In this document: positions 42,972-53,353 of the stretch, piece by piece
Layout of the letters: each line of letters opens with the position of its first letter
Numbering within the stretch: position 1 is the stretch's first letter
NCBI GenBank assembly: GCA_903834785.1
Contig: CAILKP010000102.1
Coordinates: forward strand, 1-55,224
DNA from: an uncultured bacterium
Lineage (GTDB): Bacteria; Planctomycetota; Phycisphaerae; Phycisphaerales; UBA1924
DNA: 55,224 nucleotides
Direction of reading: 5' to 3'
Notes under the pieces: generated by a model
Databases searched by the model: none
Seen by the model: only the letters and a program-made list of their open reading frames with translations
What the model was told of the DNA's origin: nothing
Made by a program: the position numbers and the translations under genes

Positions 42972-43724
42972 TCACCGCGCCCCGGCCATCACCGTCTGGC
43001 CGCCAGCAACCGTCGCCCCAGCCGTACTCGTTGGCAGCACCGCCAGCACGGTTTCGCCCGCAACCACCTTCTCGCCCACTTTCACCGAAATCGCCGTGCC
43101 CGGCGGCAGGAACAGTTCAGCCCGCGATCCAAACCGGATCAGCCCGAACCGCTCGCCGATAGTCACCTGCTGCCCCGGCTTGAGATGATTCACAATCCGC
43201 CGCGCCACCAGCCCCGCAATCTGCGCAAAGCCGATCCGCCGCCCCGCCGTATCGCGCATCAGCACCGTCGACCGCTCATTGTCCGTGCTCGCCTTATCCA
43301 GCGAGGCAGTCAGGAACTGGCCCGGCGTGTACACCACCTTCTCAATCGTGCCGCTGGCCGGAACACGATTCACGTGCACGTTGAACACGTTCAGAAAGAT
43401 CGCGATCCGGGGAACCGGCTGCCCGCTCACCTCGCCACCTTGCAGTTCCTTGGGCATCGGCGCCTGATCAACGATGATCACCTTGCCATCCGCCGGGCTG
43501 ATCAGCAGGTTCTCACCGGCCGGCACAACCCGCTCCGGATCCCGGAAGAACCAGAAGCACCACACAATCAGCAGCAGCGACACGAACCCCAGCGGGCCGG
43601 CAACCGCCGCCATCAGCCCGCTCATCCCCAGCATCGCAAGCACAACCCCCGCCACCACCGGCAGGGCAAGCACGATCAGGCAGAACGGGATGATCACAAC
43701 CCAACCTTCGGGGGCAATACGCAT
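42972..43724 (-). CDS. psd: Phosphatidylserine decarboxylase
   Basis: 250 residues, short archaeal-type family. Two N-terminal membrane segments (VVIIPFCLIVLALPVVAGVVLAML and GFVSLLLIVWCFWFF) precede RDPERVVP and SPADGKVI, with the family's HVNRVPASGTI. The self-cleavage site is FGS in GLIRFGSRAELFLP, which creates the pyruvoyl group. It decarboxylates phosphatidylserine to phosphatidylethanolamine. It is upstream of pssA in the same transcription unit. GGAG lies upstream of the ATG. Confidence 0.93.
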   Translation of the reverse strand: MRIAPEGWVVIIPFCLIVLALPVVAGVVLAMLGMSGLMAAVAGPLGFVSLLLIVWCFWFFRDPERVVPAGENLLISPADGKVIIVDQAPMPKELQGGEVSGQPVPRIAIFLNVFNVHVNRVPASGTIEKVVYTPGQFLTASLDKASTDNERSTVLMRDTAGRRIGFAQIAGLVARRIVNHLKPGQQVTIGERFGLIRFGSRAELFLPPGTAISVKVGEKVVAGETVLAVLPTSTAGATVAGGQTVMAGAR

Positions 43725-43853
43725 CGGTGCACAACTCCAGGAGATTCCAAGTAACGAGCGAACGCCCGTAGTTTAGCGGGCCCCGCCCGGGTTATCCCCG
43801 CTTCCCGGACCCAGCCGGGCACGACCACACCCACGCCATTTTGCTCGCTTTCG

Positions 43854-45365
43854 ATGCAGAATGAGCCCCTGCCCCCCTTATCCTTGCCGACTATGGCCCT
43901 CCAACCCGCCCTTGCCGCCCTCGCCGCGATTGGTCAGGAACATCTCCTGAGTTTCTACTCCGAGCTTCCCGCTGCCCAGCAGCAGGCCCTGCTCGCACAG
44001 GTCGCCTCCATTGACCTCGCCGGGCTCCCCAAGCTCATCGACGGTTACGTCAAGAACAAGCCCGCCGCGGCAGTCTCCGGCAGCATCGATCCGGTCGATG
44101 CCTACGCCCTCTCCGGCAAGCGCTCCGCCTCCGGTGCCGCCTGGGATCGTGCCGCGGCACGCCAGTCCGGCATCGCACTCATCGGCGCCGGCAAGGTCGC
44201 CGCGTTCACCGTCGCCGGCGGCCAGGGATCGCGCCTGGGTTACGACGGCCCCAAGGGCTGCTACCCCGCCGGTGCCGTCACCCGCAAGCCCCTCTTTGCC
44301 ATGCTCGCCGACTGGATCCTGGCCGCTCAGGAACGCTTCGGCAAGGGCAACACCATCCCCTGGCTCATCATGACCAGCCCGGGCAACCACCGCCAGACCA
44401 CCGAGTTCTTCGCGGCCAATCAGCACTTCGGCCTCCGCCCGCAGGATGTCATGTTCTTCCCGCAGGGCCAGCTCCCCTCCATGGAGATGGGCACCGGCAA
44501 GATCCTCCTAGCCGGCCCCAGCGAAATCGCCCTCAACCCCGACGGCCACGGCGGCTCCATCAAGGCCCTCTACGCCTCCGGCACAACCAAAATGCTCGCC
44601 GACCGCGGCATCGAGCAGATCTGCTACGTGCAGGTCGACAACCCCCTCGTCCGCGTCATCGATCCGCTCTTCCTGGGCCTCCACGCCGGTGCCCGCGACA
44701 GCTCCGCGGACATGAGCAGCAAGTTCGTCGCCAAGACCGACCCCGCCGAAAAGGTCGGCCTGCTCTGCCGCGTCGATGGCAAGACCGCCGTTGTCGAATA
44801 CTCCGATGCCCCCGTCGAGATGCAGGCGCGCCGCAACCCCGACGGCTCACTGGTCTTTTCCGCTGGCTCCATCGCCATCCACGTCATCGCCCGCAAGTTC
44901 ATCGAGCGCCTCAACGACGGCAGCGGCGTGAGCATGCCCTACCACCGCGCCGAGAAAAAGGTCGCCTTCTACGACATCGCCCGCCGCACCGCGGTGACGC
45001 CCGACAAGAACAACGCCATCAAGCTCGAGACCTTCGTCTTCGATGCCCTCCCGCTGGCCGCGAGCACCGCCGCCTCCGGCTCCATCACCATGGAGACCGA
45101 CCGCGTCGACGAGTTCGCCCCCATCAAGAACGCCGACGGCAACGACTCACCGGCAACCTGCTCGGCGATCCAAACCCTCCGCGCCGCCCGCTGGCTCGAG
45201 GCCGCCGGCTGCGCCATCCCGCGCAAGGCCGATGGCTCGCCCGACTGCGTGCTGGAACTCTCACCCCGCATCGCCTTCGATGGTGACGAGGTGCGTTCGC
45301 TGGTGGGCACCACCCTGCCGCGAGCCATCGAGCGTGGAGCCGTGATCAACCTCGGCAGCAAGTAA
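43854..45365 (+). CDS. UDP-N-acetylhexosamine pyrophosphorylase, eukaryotic UAP1-like
   Basis: 503 residues. The nucleotide-binding motif is VAGGQGSRLGYDGPKGCYPAG; further family blocks are IPWLIMTSPGN, FFPQGQLPSM, PDGHGGSIKALY, YVQVDNPLVRVIDPLFLG and VVEYSDAP. They follow the human/yeast UAP1 and UDPGP type 1 family rather than bacterial GlmU, which has a left-handed helix domain absent here. Likely reaction: UTP plus HexNAc-1-phosphate to UDP-HexNAc; UDP-glucose formation is possible. The ATG at 43854 is used; an ATG at 43893 is also possible. Convergent with the TolC-like gene. Confidence 0.85.
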   Translation: MQNEPLPPLSLPTMALQPALAALAAIGQEHLLSFYSELPAAQQQALLAQVASIDLAGLPKLIDGYVKNKPAAAVSGSIDPVDAYALSGKRSASGAAWDRAAARQSGIALIGAGKVAAFTVAGGQGSRLGYDGPKGCYPAGAVTRKPLFAMLADWILAAQERFGKGNTIPWLIMTSPGNHRQTTEFFAANQHFGLRPQDVMFFPQGQLPSMEMGTGKILLAGPSEIALNPDGHGGSIKALYASGTTKMLADRGIEQICYVQVDNPLVRVIDPLFLGLHAGARDSSADMSSKFVAKTDPAEKVGLLCRVDGKTAVVEYSDAPVEMQARRNPDGSLVFSAGSIAIHVIARKFIERLNDGSGVSMPYHRAEKKVAFYDIARRTAVTPDKNNAIKLETFVFDALPLAASTAASGSITMETDRVDEFAPIKNADGNDSPATCSAIQTLRAARWLEAAGCAIPRKADGSPDCVLELSPRIAFDGDEVRSLVGTTLPRAIERGAVINLGSK

Positions 45366-45386
45366 CCCGCCGCCGCTGCACGTGGC

Positions 45387-47207
45387 TCACTCATCAATCC
45401 GGTGCTTCGGCCGTACGTAGTCCTCGGCCGTCTTGGGATCTGCCGTCGGTGCCCACTCCACCGATGCCGAACCCAGCACCGTTCCCGTCGCCGCGGCAAG
45501 GTCCACCTTGGCAATCTCATAGTCCGCCAGGGCCCGGATCTCCGCCGACTGCGCATCAGCCAGTCGCGCCGCGGCATCCAGCACATCCGTGCTCGTCCGG
45601 CTGCCCGCAGTAAACTGCCGCTGCTCGGCCTCCAGCGTCCGCCCGGCCAGAATCGCCGCCTGCCGCGCCGCCAGAATCCGCTGCCAGCTTGTCTTGATGC
45701 GGTCCGTCGCGTCAAGCACCTCCTTGCGCACCGTCAGCTCCCGCGCCGCCTTGCTGGCCAGCCGCTGCACCCGCGTCAGGATCGACTCGCGCAGCCGTGC
45801 CTCAGCCGCCTCATTGCCCAGCGGGATCTCACCATTGAGCCCCAGCCGCCAGGTCTTAAATCGCGTCGAATACACATCGTCCACCGCACCCGGAACGTTC
45901 CGGTCAATGCCCGCCAGCCGCAGTGAGCCGCTGGCATCAAGCTGCGGCAGCAGGTTGTTCCGCGCCAGGTCAATGCCCACCGCATCAGCCAGAATCTGCA
46001 GCTCCGCCTGCAGCAGCTCATCGCGTGAGGCCACCGCCGCCGCCTGCAGCTTGCCCGCATCCAGCGCAAGCTCCACCGGCTCCGGCGGCCGCATCGTGCG
46101 GATCTGCGTCGCCGTGGCAATATCCAGCCCGTCCATGTTCGCCAGCCGCTTGAGCTCCCGCTGCTGCAGCAGCACATTACTCTCGGCGATCACAATCGCC
46201 TCCAGCCGCGAGGCAATGCCCGACTCCGCCCGCGTGATCTCGATCTCCGGTGCAGTACCGGCCTCAACCCGGCGCCGGGCCTGCTGCAACTGCGTGTCGG
46301 CCAGTTCGTACTGCTGCTGCCGCACTTCCAGCTCACGCCGCGCCGCGTACAGGTTCCAGTACGCACGGTCCGCCGCCGACAGCACGCCGATCACTCGCAG
46401 CCGCGTGCTCAGCTCGGCAATCTGCGTCTGATACGCCGCGATGCGGATGCTCGCCGTCGTCGCCACCTCGCCCCCGCCGCGCAGCAGCGGCTGCACGATC
46501 GATGCCGTCGCCGCCGTCGACCACGACGCGTTCGTGCTCAAAAGCGAACTGCCCGACAGCGTCCGATCCGCACCAAGATCAATCGTCGCCCGCCCGCCGC
46601 TGCGAAGCGGAATATCCACCCCGGCCCCCACACTGGCCCCCTGCTGGTTGTTCACCGTGGCCGAGTTAAAGCTCGGGTTGTTGATCGAACTCAGCCCGAC
46701 CGAGGGCCGAAACACCGCCTCAAAATTCGCCCGCTCGGCATCCTCACGCTGCCGGGTGATCGACGGCGCGACAACCTCCGCCGCCAGATCCAGATTGTGC
46801 TTCAGCGCCGCCGCACGCACCTGCTCAATGGAAATCTCCACCGACTCCGGCGCCAGCAGCGTCGCCGCAGGCACCGGCTCATCCGCAGTCAGCCCACCAC
46901 CAGCCGCCGCCGCACCCCCCGGCTTCTCTCCACCACCAACCACCCGTGCCCCCGACACCACCCCGGCACCCGCCCCGGCAACCCCTGCCTCACCACCCGC
47001 CGGCGGAGCTTTCTTAAACTCCTCCGGACGCATCGGATCAATCCGCCGCAGCCGCTCGGTCGGAATCCGCCGGTCCGAATCCTCCAGCGGCCTGCCGCAG
47101 CCGCCCAAGCCAGCCGCCACCCCCGCGGCACACAAAAGCGCCACAACCGGCAAAACACGGGCCGCAGCGATTGATCCTCGATCTTGACTCAGAAGTGCAG
47201 TGGACAT
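45387..47207 (-). CDS. TolC-family outer-membrane lipoprotein
   Basis: 606 residues from the ATG at 47207. The N-terminus PVVALLCAAGVAAGLGGCGRPLEDS is a lipoprotein signal with lipobox LGGC. A Pro/Gly-rich region precedes the OEP domain: two long antiparallel helical hairpins (AERANFEAVFRPSVGLSS, LRVIGVLSAADRAYWNLYAARRELEVRQQQYELA, and again DATDRIKTSWQRILAARQAAILAGRTLEAEQRQF). Such proteins form the outer channel of tripartite efflux or type I secretion. No inner-membrane partner is adjacent. Its start region faces that of tatD, about 100 bases away. Confidence 0.88.
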   Translation of the reverse strand: MSTALLSQDRGSIAAARVLPVVALLCAAGVAAGLGGCGRPLEDSDRRIPTERLRRIDPMRPEEFKKAPPAGGEAGVAGAGAGVVSGARVVGGGEKPGGAAAAGGGLTADEPVPAATLLAPESVEISIEQVRAAALKHNLDLAAEVVAPSITRQREDAERANFEAVFRPSVGLSSINNPSFNSATVNNQQGASVGAGVDIPLRSGGRATIDLGADRTLSGSSLLSTNASWSTAATASIVQPLLRGGGEVATTASIRIAAYQTQIAELSTRLRVIGVLSAADRAYWNLYAARRELEVRQQQYELADTQLQQARRRVEAGTAPEIEITRAESGIASRLEAIVIAESNVLLQQRELKRLANMDGLDIATATQIRTMRPPEPVELALDAGKLQAAAVASRDELLQAELQILADAVGIDLARNNLLPQLDASGSLRLAGIDRNVPGAVDDVYSTRFKTWRLGLNGEIPLGNEAAEARLRESILTRVQRLASKAARELTVRKEVLDATDRIKTSWQRILAARQAAILAGRTLEAEQRQFTAGSRTSTDVLDAAARLADAQSAEIRALADYEIAKVDLAAATGTVLGSASVEWAPTADPKTAEDYVRPKHRIDE

Positions 47208-47307
47208 GCGTGCAGGGTTGTTGGGCATCTGGGCACAAGCATTGCACGTCCGGCCCACCCTCGCCAGCAACCCCTTCCCCACCCACCATTGCTACGCTCG
47301 CTCCGCC

Positions 47308-48120
47308 GTGATCGACACGCACTGCCATCTCACCTTCCCTGACTTCGCCGGCCAGATCGACCAGACCCTCGCCCGGGCACGCGATCTGGGCGTCCGCGGC
47401 TGCATCACCATCTCCACCACCACGCAGGACTGCCTCCGCGCCCGCGAGATCGCCCAGTCCTACCCCAACGTCTGGCACACCTCCGGCGTGCACCCCTGCT
47501 ACAGCGATCAGGTCCCACACATCTGGGAGAACATCCTCGACTGCGCCCTGTCCCCCAAGTGCGTCGCCTGGGGCGAGCTCGGCCTCGACAAGGCTCACGC
47601 CGAGCCGCCGCTGGCCGTCCAGCGCCCGCTCCTTGATGAGCAGCTCGCCCTGATCACCCAGGCACGCCAGGGCCGCGCCTGCGGCCGCACGCACCGGCCG
47701 CTTGATCTTCCCATCGTCCTGCACTGCCGCGAGGCCTTCGCCGAGCTCATCCCCATCCTGCGGGCCACCTCGGTGGATCCCGCCCGCTTCGTCTTCCACT
47801 GCTTCACCGGCGGCCCGGACGATATGCGAGCCCTGCTGGACTTCGGCGCCATGGTCTCCCTCACCGGCGTGGCCACCTACAAAAACGCCCGGCTGCTGCA
47901 CGAGGCCATTCGCCTCGCCCCCCTCGATCGAATCATGATCGAGACCGACTCGCCCTTCCTCTCGCCCGAGCCCAAACGCGGCGTCCGCCCGTGCGAGCCC
48001 GGCTTCGCCCGCTACACCGCCGAGGCCGTCGCCCGCCTCAAGGAAACGCCCTTCGAGGACTTCTGCCAAGTCATCGATGCCAACACGAAACGCTTCTTCG
48101 GTGTGGAGGTCCCCGGGTGA
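47308..48120 (+). CDS. tatD: TatD-family metal-dependent hydrolase
   Basis: 270 residues from a GTG at 47308, chosen because the family begins at VIDTHCHL; a longer frame from 47200 would overlap the divergent TolC-like start. Metal ligands: DTHCH, the Glu of VAWGELGLD, LHCREAF, FHCFTGG and the Asp of IETDSPFLSP. Members are 3'-5' exonucleases/deoxyribonucleases involved in repair; some act on D-aminoacyl-tRNA. An insertion near ARQGRACGRTHRP is slightly longer than usual. Its stop overlaps the next start as GTGA. Confidence 0.92.
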   Translation: MIDTHCHLTFPDFAGQIDQTLARARDLGVRGCITISTTTQDCLRAREIAQSYPNVWHTSGVHPCYSDQVPHIWENILDCALSPKCVAWGELGLDKAHAEPPLAVQRPLLDEQLALITQARQGRACGRTHRPLDLPIVLHCREAFAELIPILRATSVDPARFVFHCFTGGPDDMRALLDFGAMVSLTGVATYKNARLLHEAIRLAPLDRIMIETDSPFLSPEPKRGVRPCEPGFARYTAEAVARLKETPFEDFCQVIDANTKRFFGVEVPG

Positions 48121-49145
48121 GCACACCGCTGCTCGCCCAGTTCACCGCCGCCGGCCTCCTCGGCTTCGCCGGCCTGCTCGCCCTCGGGCTTCTGCTGTCC
48201 TGGTGCATCCTGGTCATCTTCACCGCCCGCCGCCTCACGCTCCCGCCCCGCCGCGGCACCGGTTACGCCATCACTCGCTCGCTGCCAGAGGATCCCGCCA
48301 AGCTCACCCTCGCCTCCGGCCCCGCACGCTTTACCTTCTGGCCCCTCCGCACCGCCGACGGTCATGACCTCCCCGTCTGGGACATCACCGGCGAAAACCC
48401 CTCCGGCCCCATCATCATCTTCAGCCACGGCTGGGGAGAATCGCGCTGGTTCGCCCTCTCCCGCTTCGCCGCACTGGCCCCCCATTGCAGCCGCTTCATC
48501 TGCTACGACCTCCGCGGCCATGGCGAATCACCCTCCGCCTCCCGCTGCCTCATGGGCACGCGCGAGGTCGAGGATCTGCTCGCCCTGATCGACATCGTCC
48601 AGCCGCTCGCCGCCCCCGGCCCGCAACTCCCCCTGGTGCTCTACGGCTTCTCGCTCGGTTCCGGCGTCAGCATCGCCGCGGCGGCAGATCCCCGCCTCGC
48701 TGGCCGCCTCGCCGCCGTCCTCGCCGAGGCCCCCTACCGCCTGCCCCAAACGCCCGCATCCGCCGTCATGCGCCTGGCCGACATGCCCTGGCGCAGCAAC
48801 GTCATCCCCGCCATCTGGCTCGCCGGCCTGCTCTCCGGCACCGCCACCACACGCCGGGCCACAGCTCCCGACGGCACGTTCGACCGTGCCATACATGCCG
48901 CTCGGCTCTCCGTCCCGCTCACCGTCATCCACGGCCAGGTCGATGCCATCTCCCCGCCCATCGACGGCCAAACCATCGCCGCCGCGGCAGGCCCACGCGG
49001 CCGTTTTATTGAAATCTCCGGTGCCGGTCACATCGACCTCTGGCAGCCGCCCTTCGCCTCCGCCGCGGCAAAGGCCGTCACCACTGCTCTAGAACACATC
49101 CCCGCCTTGGCCCCAGCTGCGGCTTCCTACCGTGCCCCAGCATGA
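48117..49145 (+). CDS. Alpha/beta hydrolase with N-terminal membrane anchor
   Basis: 342 residues; GTG start overlapping the tatD stop. Residues 8-36 form a membrane segment ([27 protein letters not shown]). The hydrolase fold has [14 protein letters not shown] (oxyanion region), the nucleophile Ser in [11 protein letters not shown], the Asp in [12 protein letters not shown] and the His in [10 protein letters not shown], so the triad is complete. It resembles the membrane-anchored YqkD/BEM46-like serine hydrolases; substrate unknown. It is translationally coupled to the thioredoxin-fold gene downstream (ATGA). Confidence 0.88.
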   Translation: MSTPLLAQFTAAGLLGFAGLLALGLLLSWCILVIFTARRLTLPPRRGTGYAITRSLPEDPAKLTLASGPARFTFWPLRTADGHDLPVWDITGENPSGPIIIFSHGWGESRWFALSRFAALAPHCSRFICYDLRGHGESPSASRCLMGTREVEDLLALIDIVQPLAAPGPQLPLVLYGFSLGSGVSIAAAADPRLAGRLAAVLAEAPYRLPQTPASAVMRLADMPWRSNVIPAIWLAGLLSGTATTRRATAPDGTFDRAIHAARLSVPLTVIHGQVDAISPPIDGQTIAAAAGPRGRFIEISGAGHIDLWQPPFASAAAKAVTTALEHIPALAPAAASYRAPA

Positions 49146-51613
49146 GTGCCCACACGGAAACGCCCGGCCACGGCCACAAACACACCAACCGCCTCGCCGG
49201 CTCCAGCAGCCCCTACCTGCTCCAGCACGCCCACAACCCCGTCGACTGGTACCCCTGGGGCCCCGAGGCCTTCGCCGAGGCTCGCCGCCGCGATGTGCCC
49301 ATCTTCCTGAGCATCGGCTACTCCACCTGCTACTGGTGCCACGTCATGGAGCGCGAGAGCTTCGAGAGCGAGTCCACCGCCGCGGTCATGAACCAGCGCT
49401 ACGTCAACATCAAGCTCGACCGCGAGCAGCGCCCCGACCTCGATGAAATCTACATGGCCGCCGTGCAGATGCTCACCGGCTCCGGCGGCTGGCCCATGAG
49501 CGTCTTCCTGGAACCCACCACGCTCAAGCCCTTCTGGGGCGGCACCTACTTCCCGCCCGTGCCCGCCTTCGGCCGCCCCAGCTTCGTGCAGGTCCTCGAG
49601 CGCATCAGCACCGCCTACAGCACCCAGCGCAGCGATGTCACGCAGCAGGCCGATCAGGTCTCCGCCGCGATCATCGACAAGCTCGGTGCCCCGCGCCCGC
49701 CCGTCATCGTCGATGCCCAGCAGGTCACCCGCGCTGCCGAGCAGCTGCTGACCACCTTCGACCGCATCCACGGCGGCTTCGGCGGCTCACCAAAGTTCCC
49801 CCAGCCCGCGTACCTCGAGTTTCTCCTCGAGGCCCTGCCCGTGCTCGATGATGCCACCGCCGGCACCGTCCGCGAAACCCTCCACGCCACGCTGGAGGCC
49901 ATGGGCATCGGCGGCATCTTCGACCACATCGGCGGCGGCTTCCACCGCTACGCCGTTGATGCAAGCTGGACAGTCCCGCACTTTGAGAAGATGCTCTATG
50001 ACAACGCCCAGCTCCTGGGCCTCTACGCCCAGGCCGCGGCACCGGAGCCCGAGCACAGCCTCCGCCGCTTCGGCTACGAGCGCACCTGCCAGGCCACCGC
50101 CGCCTTCGCCCTCGAGCAGATGTCCCTGGTTCGTCCTTCGGGCCGCCTGTTCTTCACCGCGCTGGATGCCGAGGTCGGCGGCCGCGAGGGCCTCAGCTAC
50201 CTCTGGACGGATGATTCCCTCCGCGCCGCCATCACCGCCGCGGGCCACCCGGCGGACCTGGCCGCCTTCGCCGCCAGCATCTTCGGTACCGACAAGGGCA
50301 CCAACTTCCAGGATCCGCACCACCCCAGCGACCCGCCCGCCAGCGTGCTGCGTCTGGCCGAACCGCTCCGCACCCTGCTGCCGGCGCTCGGCCTCGAAGC
50401 CGGCGAGTTCGCTCGCCGCCTGGACCGCATCACCGCCGCACTGCGAACCGTGCGCGATGCCCGCAAGCAGCCCCGGCTCGACGACAAAGTCCTGCCGAGC
50501 CTCAACGGCATGATGCTCACCGCCCTGGCACGCGCCGCCCAATCGCTCGGCCACACGCAGTGGCTCGCCGCGGCCGACAGCAACGCCCGCGCGATCATGG
50601 CCGAGCTTTCCTCACCGTCGCCAGCCGGCGGCCCGCAGCTCTGCCGCAGCTTCCGCAACGGCACCACCGAGGGCGAGGGCCTGCTCGAGGACTACGCCCA
50701 TGTCATCGCCGGCCTGCTGGCCCTGGCCCGCGCACTTGGTGAGGCCTCCGATGAATCCGTCACCACCTTCACGCCGGACCGACTCGCCCGCATGCGCGAG
50801 CTGACCGCCCAGGCCGAGGCACTCTTCACCCTGGCCGATGCTCGCTTTGGTGACCCCGCCGGCGGCGGGTTCTTCGATGCCCAGGCCGGTCAGGCCGACC
50901 TGTTCGTTCGTCCGCGCCAGACTTACGACGGTGCGGTCCCCAGCGCCCAAAGCGTGATGCTCCACAACAGCATCGACCTCTTCGAGCTCACCGCCAGGCC
51001 CCAGCACCTCGACCGCGCGATCCGCTGCCTGGCCGGGGTCTCCGCCGAGATGGCCGACTCTCCCGTGGCCACCATCAACGCCACCCGCGGCCTGCTGCGG
51101 CTGCTGAAGATCATGGGCAACTCGGTCCTGACCGACCGCCTCGTCGCCGCCGGTGCCCGCCGCGGCGGCAGCACCGATGAGCCCGTGCAGATCGCCGTCA
51201 GCACCGACACCATCGAACTCGTCGCCGGTGAACCAACCGAGATGTTCGTGAAGCTGGAGATCCAGCCCGGCTACCACATCAACTCCGCCTTCGCCGCCGA
51301 GCAGAGCGGCGGCGTGGTCATTCCCCTTCGCTTCGACCTGACCGGTGTTTCCGAAGAAAACGTCGCCCTCTACGCCGACTACGAACCCGGCGAACCGCTG
51401 GAGTACAACCAGGGTGGCCGCCGCATCACCGCGGGCCACACCGTGCACCACGGCGATCTGGTCGTCAAACTCGTCCTTGAGATGATCGACGGCAAGTCAG
51501 TCAACCTGACCGGCAACGAGCGTATCACCGTGCAGTACCAGGCCTGCCGCGACGATGCGTGCATGCAGCCCAGCCGCAAGATCCTGCCTGTCGAGCTGCG
51601 CGTCGTCGGCTGA
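49142..51613 (+). CDS. SSP411/YyaL-like thioredoxin-domain protein fused to a DsbD-alpha-like domain
   Basis: 823 residues. Residues 15-170 are the DUF255 thioredoxin-like domain: [21 protein letters not shown], then CYWCH (Cys63, Cys66) and [14 protein letters not shown]. Residues 190-670 are the (alpha/alpha) barrel of the spermatogenesis-associated protein 20 / YyaL family ([52 protein letters not shown]). The last 145 residues (from about 680) resemble the N-terminal domain of DsbD: [12 protein letters not shown] strands and the Cys pair in [13 protein letters not shown] (Cys802, Cys807). The family is usually 600-700 residues, so this is an added domain. No signal peptide is seen, which sits oddly with a periplasmic-type domain. 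Confidence 0.87.
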   Translation: MSAHTETPGHGHKHTNRLAGSSSPYLLQHAHNPVDWYPWGPEAFAEARRRDVPIFLSIGYSTCYWCHVMERESFESESTAAVMNQRYVNIKLDREQRPDLDEIYMAAVQMLTGSGGWPMSVFLEPTTLKPFWGGTYFPPVPAFGRPSFVQVLERISTAYSTQRSDVTQQADQVSAAIIDKLGAPRPPVIVDAQQVTRAAEQLLTTFDRIHGGFGGSPKFPQPAYLEFLLEALPVLDDATAGTVRETLHATLEAMGIGGIFDHIGGGFHRYAVDASWTVPHFEKMLYDNAQLLGLYAQAAAPEPEHSLRRFGYERTCQATAAFALEQMSLVRPSGRLFFTALDAEVGGREGLSYLWTDDSLRAAITAAGHPADLAAFAASIFGTDKGTNFQDPHHPSDPPASVLRLAEPLRTLLPALGLEAGEFARRLDRITAALRTVRDARKQPRLDDKVLPSLNGMMLTALARAAQSLGHTQWLAAADSNARAIMAELSSPSPAGGPQLCRSFRNGTTEGEGLLEDYAHVIAGLLALARALGEASDESVTTFTPDRLARMRELTAQAEALFTLADARFGDPAGGGFFDAQAGQADLFVRPRQTYDGAVPSAQSVMLHNSIDLFELTARPQHLDRAIRCLAGVSAEMADSPVATINATRGLLRLLKIMGNSVLTDRLVAAGARRGGSTDEPVQIAVSTDTIELVAGEPTEMFVKLEIQPGYHINSAFAAEQSGGVVIPLRFDLTGVSEENVALYADYEPGEPLEYNQGGRRITAGHTVHHGDLVVKLVLEMIDGKSVNLTGNERITVQYQACRDDACMQPSRKILPVELRVVG

Positions 51614-51642
51614 GACCTTCCCCTCCCCTCCCCCGCACCACC

Positions 51643-53154
51643 TTACTTGCCGCCGTCCTTGGGCTCAGCCGGCCCAGCCGGCTTGGCCGCCGGGTCGGCC
51701 GGCTGCTCAGCAGGCTGTTCAGCCGGTGCCGCCCCGCGGCGGCTGCGGCGCTTGGGTGCCTCCTCGGGCTTGCCCGCCATCGCCTTGGCCTGCTTGGCGG
51801 TGGCCTCACGCATCCGCTTGAAGTCCTGCTCGCTCAGGCCCATCTGCTTGGCATCCAGCGTCACCGCATCAATCCACTCCACCTCACCGGGCACGTAGCC
51901 AAACCGGGCGGCCAGCTTCCTTTCCATGTCCTCCATGTGCCCCGCGCCATAGAACGCCGACACGCTGCGGACCTTCGGCTCCGTCTCGATGATCTTCGCC
52001 AGGTCGTCGAGCACCACATCGTTGCGGTCCTCGATGATCACCTTCATCAGCCCGGCACCGGACTTGCCCAGCGCCGCACCCTGGCTGCTCGGGTCGGCAT
52101 GGGCCAGCGTCTCGACCAGCGTGATCTTGGCCGTCGCCCGCAGCGAGGGGCTCGACTCGATAAAGCCCAGCACAAAGCCGCCCAGCTTGGCCATGAAGCT
52201 CTTGCCGTCGAGCATGCTCAGCAGCATGCTCGCGTCCGACCCGCTCTCCTTGGCCCGCTTGATGATCTGGTCAATCGACAGATCGCTCGAGCGCCAGTTC
52301 GGCTTGCTCGTATTCATCGCGTCGCCCTGATACGCCAGGCCGAACGCCTTGGCCAGACGCTCCTGCAGGTTGCTGCTCTTGGCAGCCTTGCCCGCCGGTG
52401 CGGCAACAACCTCAGCAATATCCGCCTCGTGGCCGTCACCACCGGCTGCATCGCCCTTGCCCCGGCTGAAGACCCGCACCGATTCCGCGCCGGCGGTGCC
52501 ATCGGCCTTGGCCGCACCGGGCACTCGCTCCAGCGTGATGGGCTTGCCCCAGCCGTCGATCGCCAGATCGTCGATGATGCTCTTGAGCTTGGGCTTGCTG
52601 GTGGCGATTGCCGCCAGTGACTCGGGACGCTCACCGGAGGACTCCCACAACTGGCGGACCAGCGAGGCGACCATCTTCACGCGGTCGGCCGTGGCCTCGG
52701 CACGCTGCTCGTCAGTGGCATCCGCCGCCAGGCGTGCTCCGCCCTGCGGCCGCACACCTTCGAACAGCACCACGTCCAGCCCGTCGAGGAGCTTCTGCAT
52801 CGAGGTGTAGAACGACTCATCGGCGATGTGGATGGCGCCGGTCAGGTGAACCACCGGTCCCGGCTTGCCGCTGCGAGTGAAGGTCTTGTTGGCGATCTGA
52901 AGTCTGGCCTGGCCGGGGGCTGTCTCGACCATGCGGATGTACGGCTCACCGATCGCAAAGGAGTTACCAGCGGCCGGGGCCTGATTCGCTGCCGCGGCAG
53001 GCGCGGTCCCGGAAGCCGGGGCCTGGCCCAGTGCGGTCCCGAACGCGGCCGCAACCAGCAGGCACGCCGCCCCGGTGCGAAGCAGCGGCAGCCGGCCGCG
53101 GCGGACGGGGATGCGCGGGAGCGTCTGGAGAGCGGCACGGAGGCTGGTCATCAT
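51643..53154 (-). CDS. TraB/GumN-like exported protein with inserted GspG-like segment
   Basis: 503 residues from ATGATG at 53154/53151. The signal peptide is LLRTGAACLLVAAAFGTALGQ. The TraB-type core is split: PGPVVHLTGAIHIADESFYTSM and LDVVLFEGVRP at about 95-130, then after an insert KITLVETLAHAD, VIIEDRNDVVLDDL and VSAFYGAGHMEDMERKLAARFGY. Residues about 160-250 instead read LWESSGERPESLAAIA, IDGWGKPITLERV, then VRVFSRGKGDAAGGDGHEAD, the layout of the GspG major pseudopilin C-terminal domain (DPWGxP, SxGxDGxxGGxGxxxDI). The C-terminus is Lys/Pro/Ala-rich. Function unknown. Convergent with the SSP411-like gene. Confidence 0.78.
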   Translation of the reverse strand: MMTSLRAALQTLPRIPVRRGRLPLLRTGAACLLVAAAFGTALGQAPASGTAPAAAANQAPAAGNSFAIGEPYIRMVETAPGQARLQIANKTFTRSGKPGPVVHLTGAIHIADESFYTSMQKLLDGLDVVLFEGVRPQGGARLAADATDEQRAEATADRVKMVASLVRQLWESSGERPESLAAIATSKPKLKSIIDDLAIDGWGKPITLERVPGAAKADGTAGAESVRVFSRGKGDAAGGDGHEADIAEVVAAPAGKAAKSSNLQERLAKAFGLAYQGDAMNTSKPNWRSSDLSIDQIIKRAKESGSDASMLLSMLDGKSFMAKLGGFVLGFIESSPSLRATAKITLVETLAHADPSSQGAALGKSGAGLMKVIIEDRNDVVLDDLAKIIETEPKVRSVSAFYGAGHMEDMERKLAARFGYVPGEVEWIDAVTLDAKQMGLSEQDFKRMREATAKQAKAMAGKPEEAPKRRSRRGAAPAEQPAEQPADPAAKPAGPAEPKDGGK

Positions 53155-53353
53155 GCACACTGTTTGGCAATCGTCCGTGCCCGGTTGCGGATAACGGCGT
53201 GAAAACGCCCATGCCGGGGCAGCTTTCCAGCCCTCTGGGCCCGGCTCAGGCGGTACAACCAGCCGCGGACCCGACCAGCACCCTGCCCTGGCGGGCGGAT
53301 TTCGGCACCGGTGGCATCTACCATCCGCCCCCCTTTTTCCCGGAGCAGCACCC

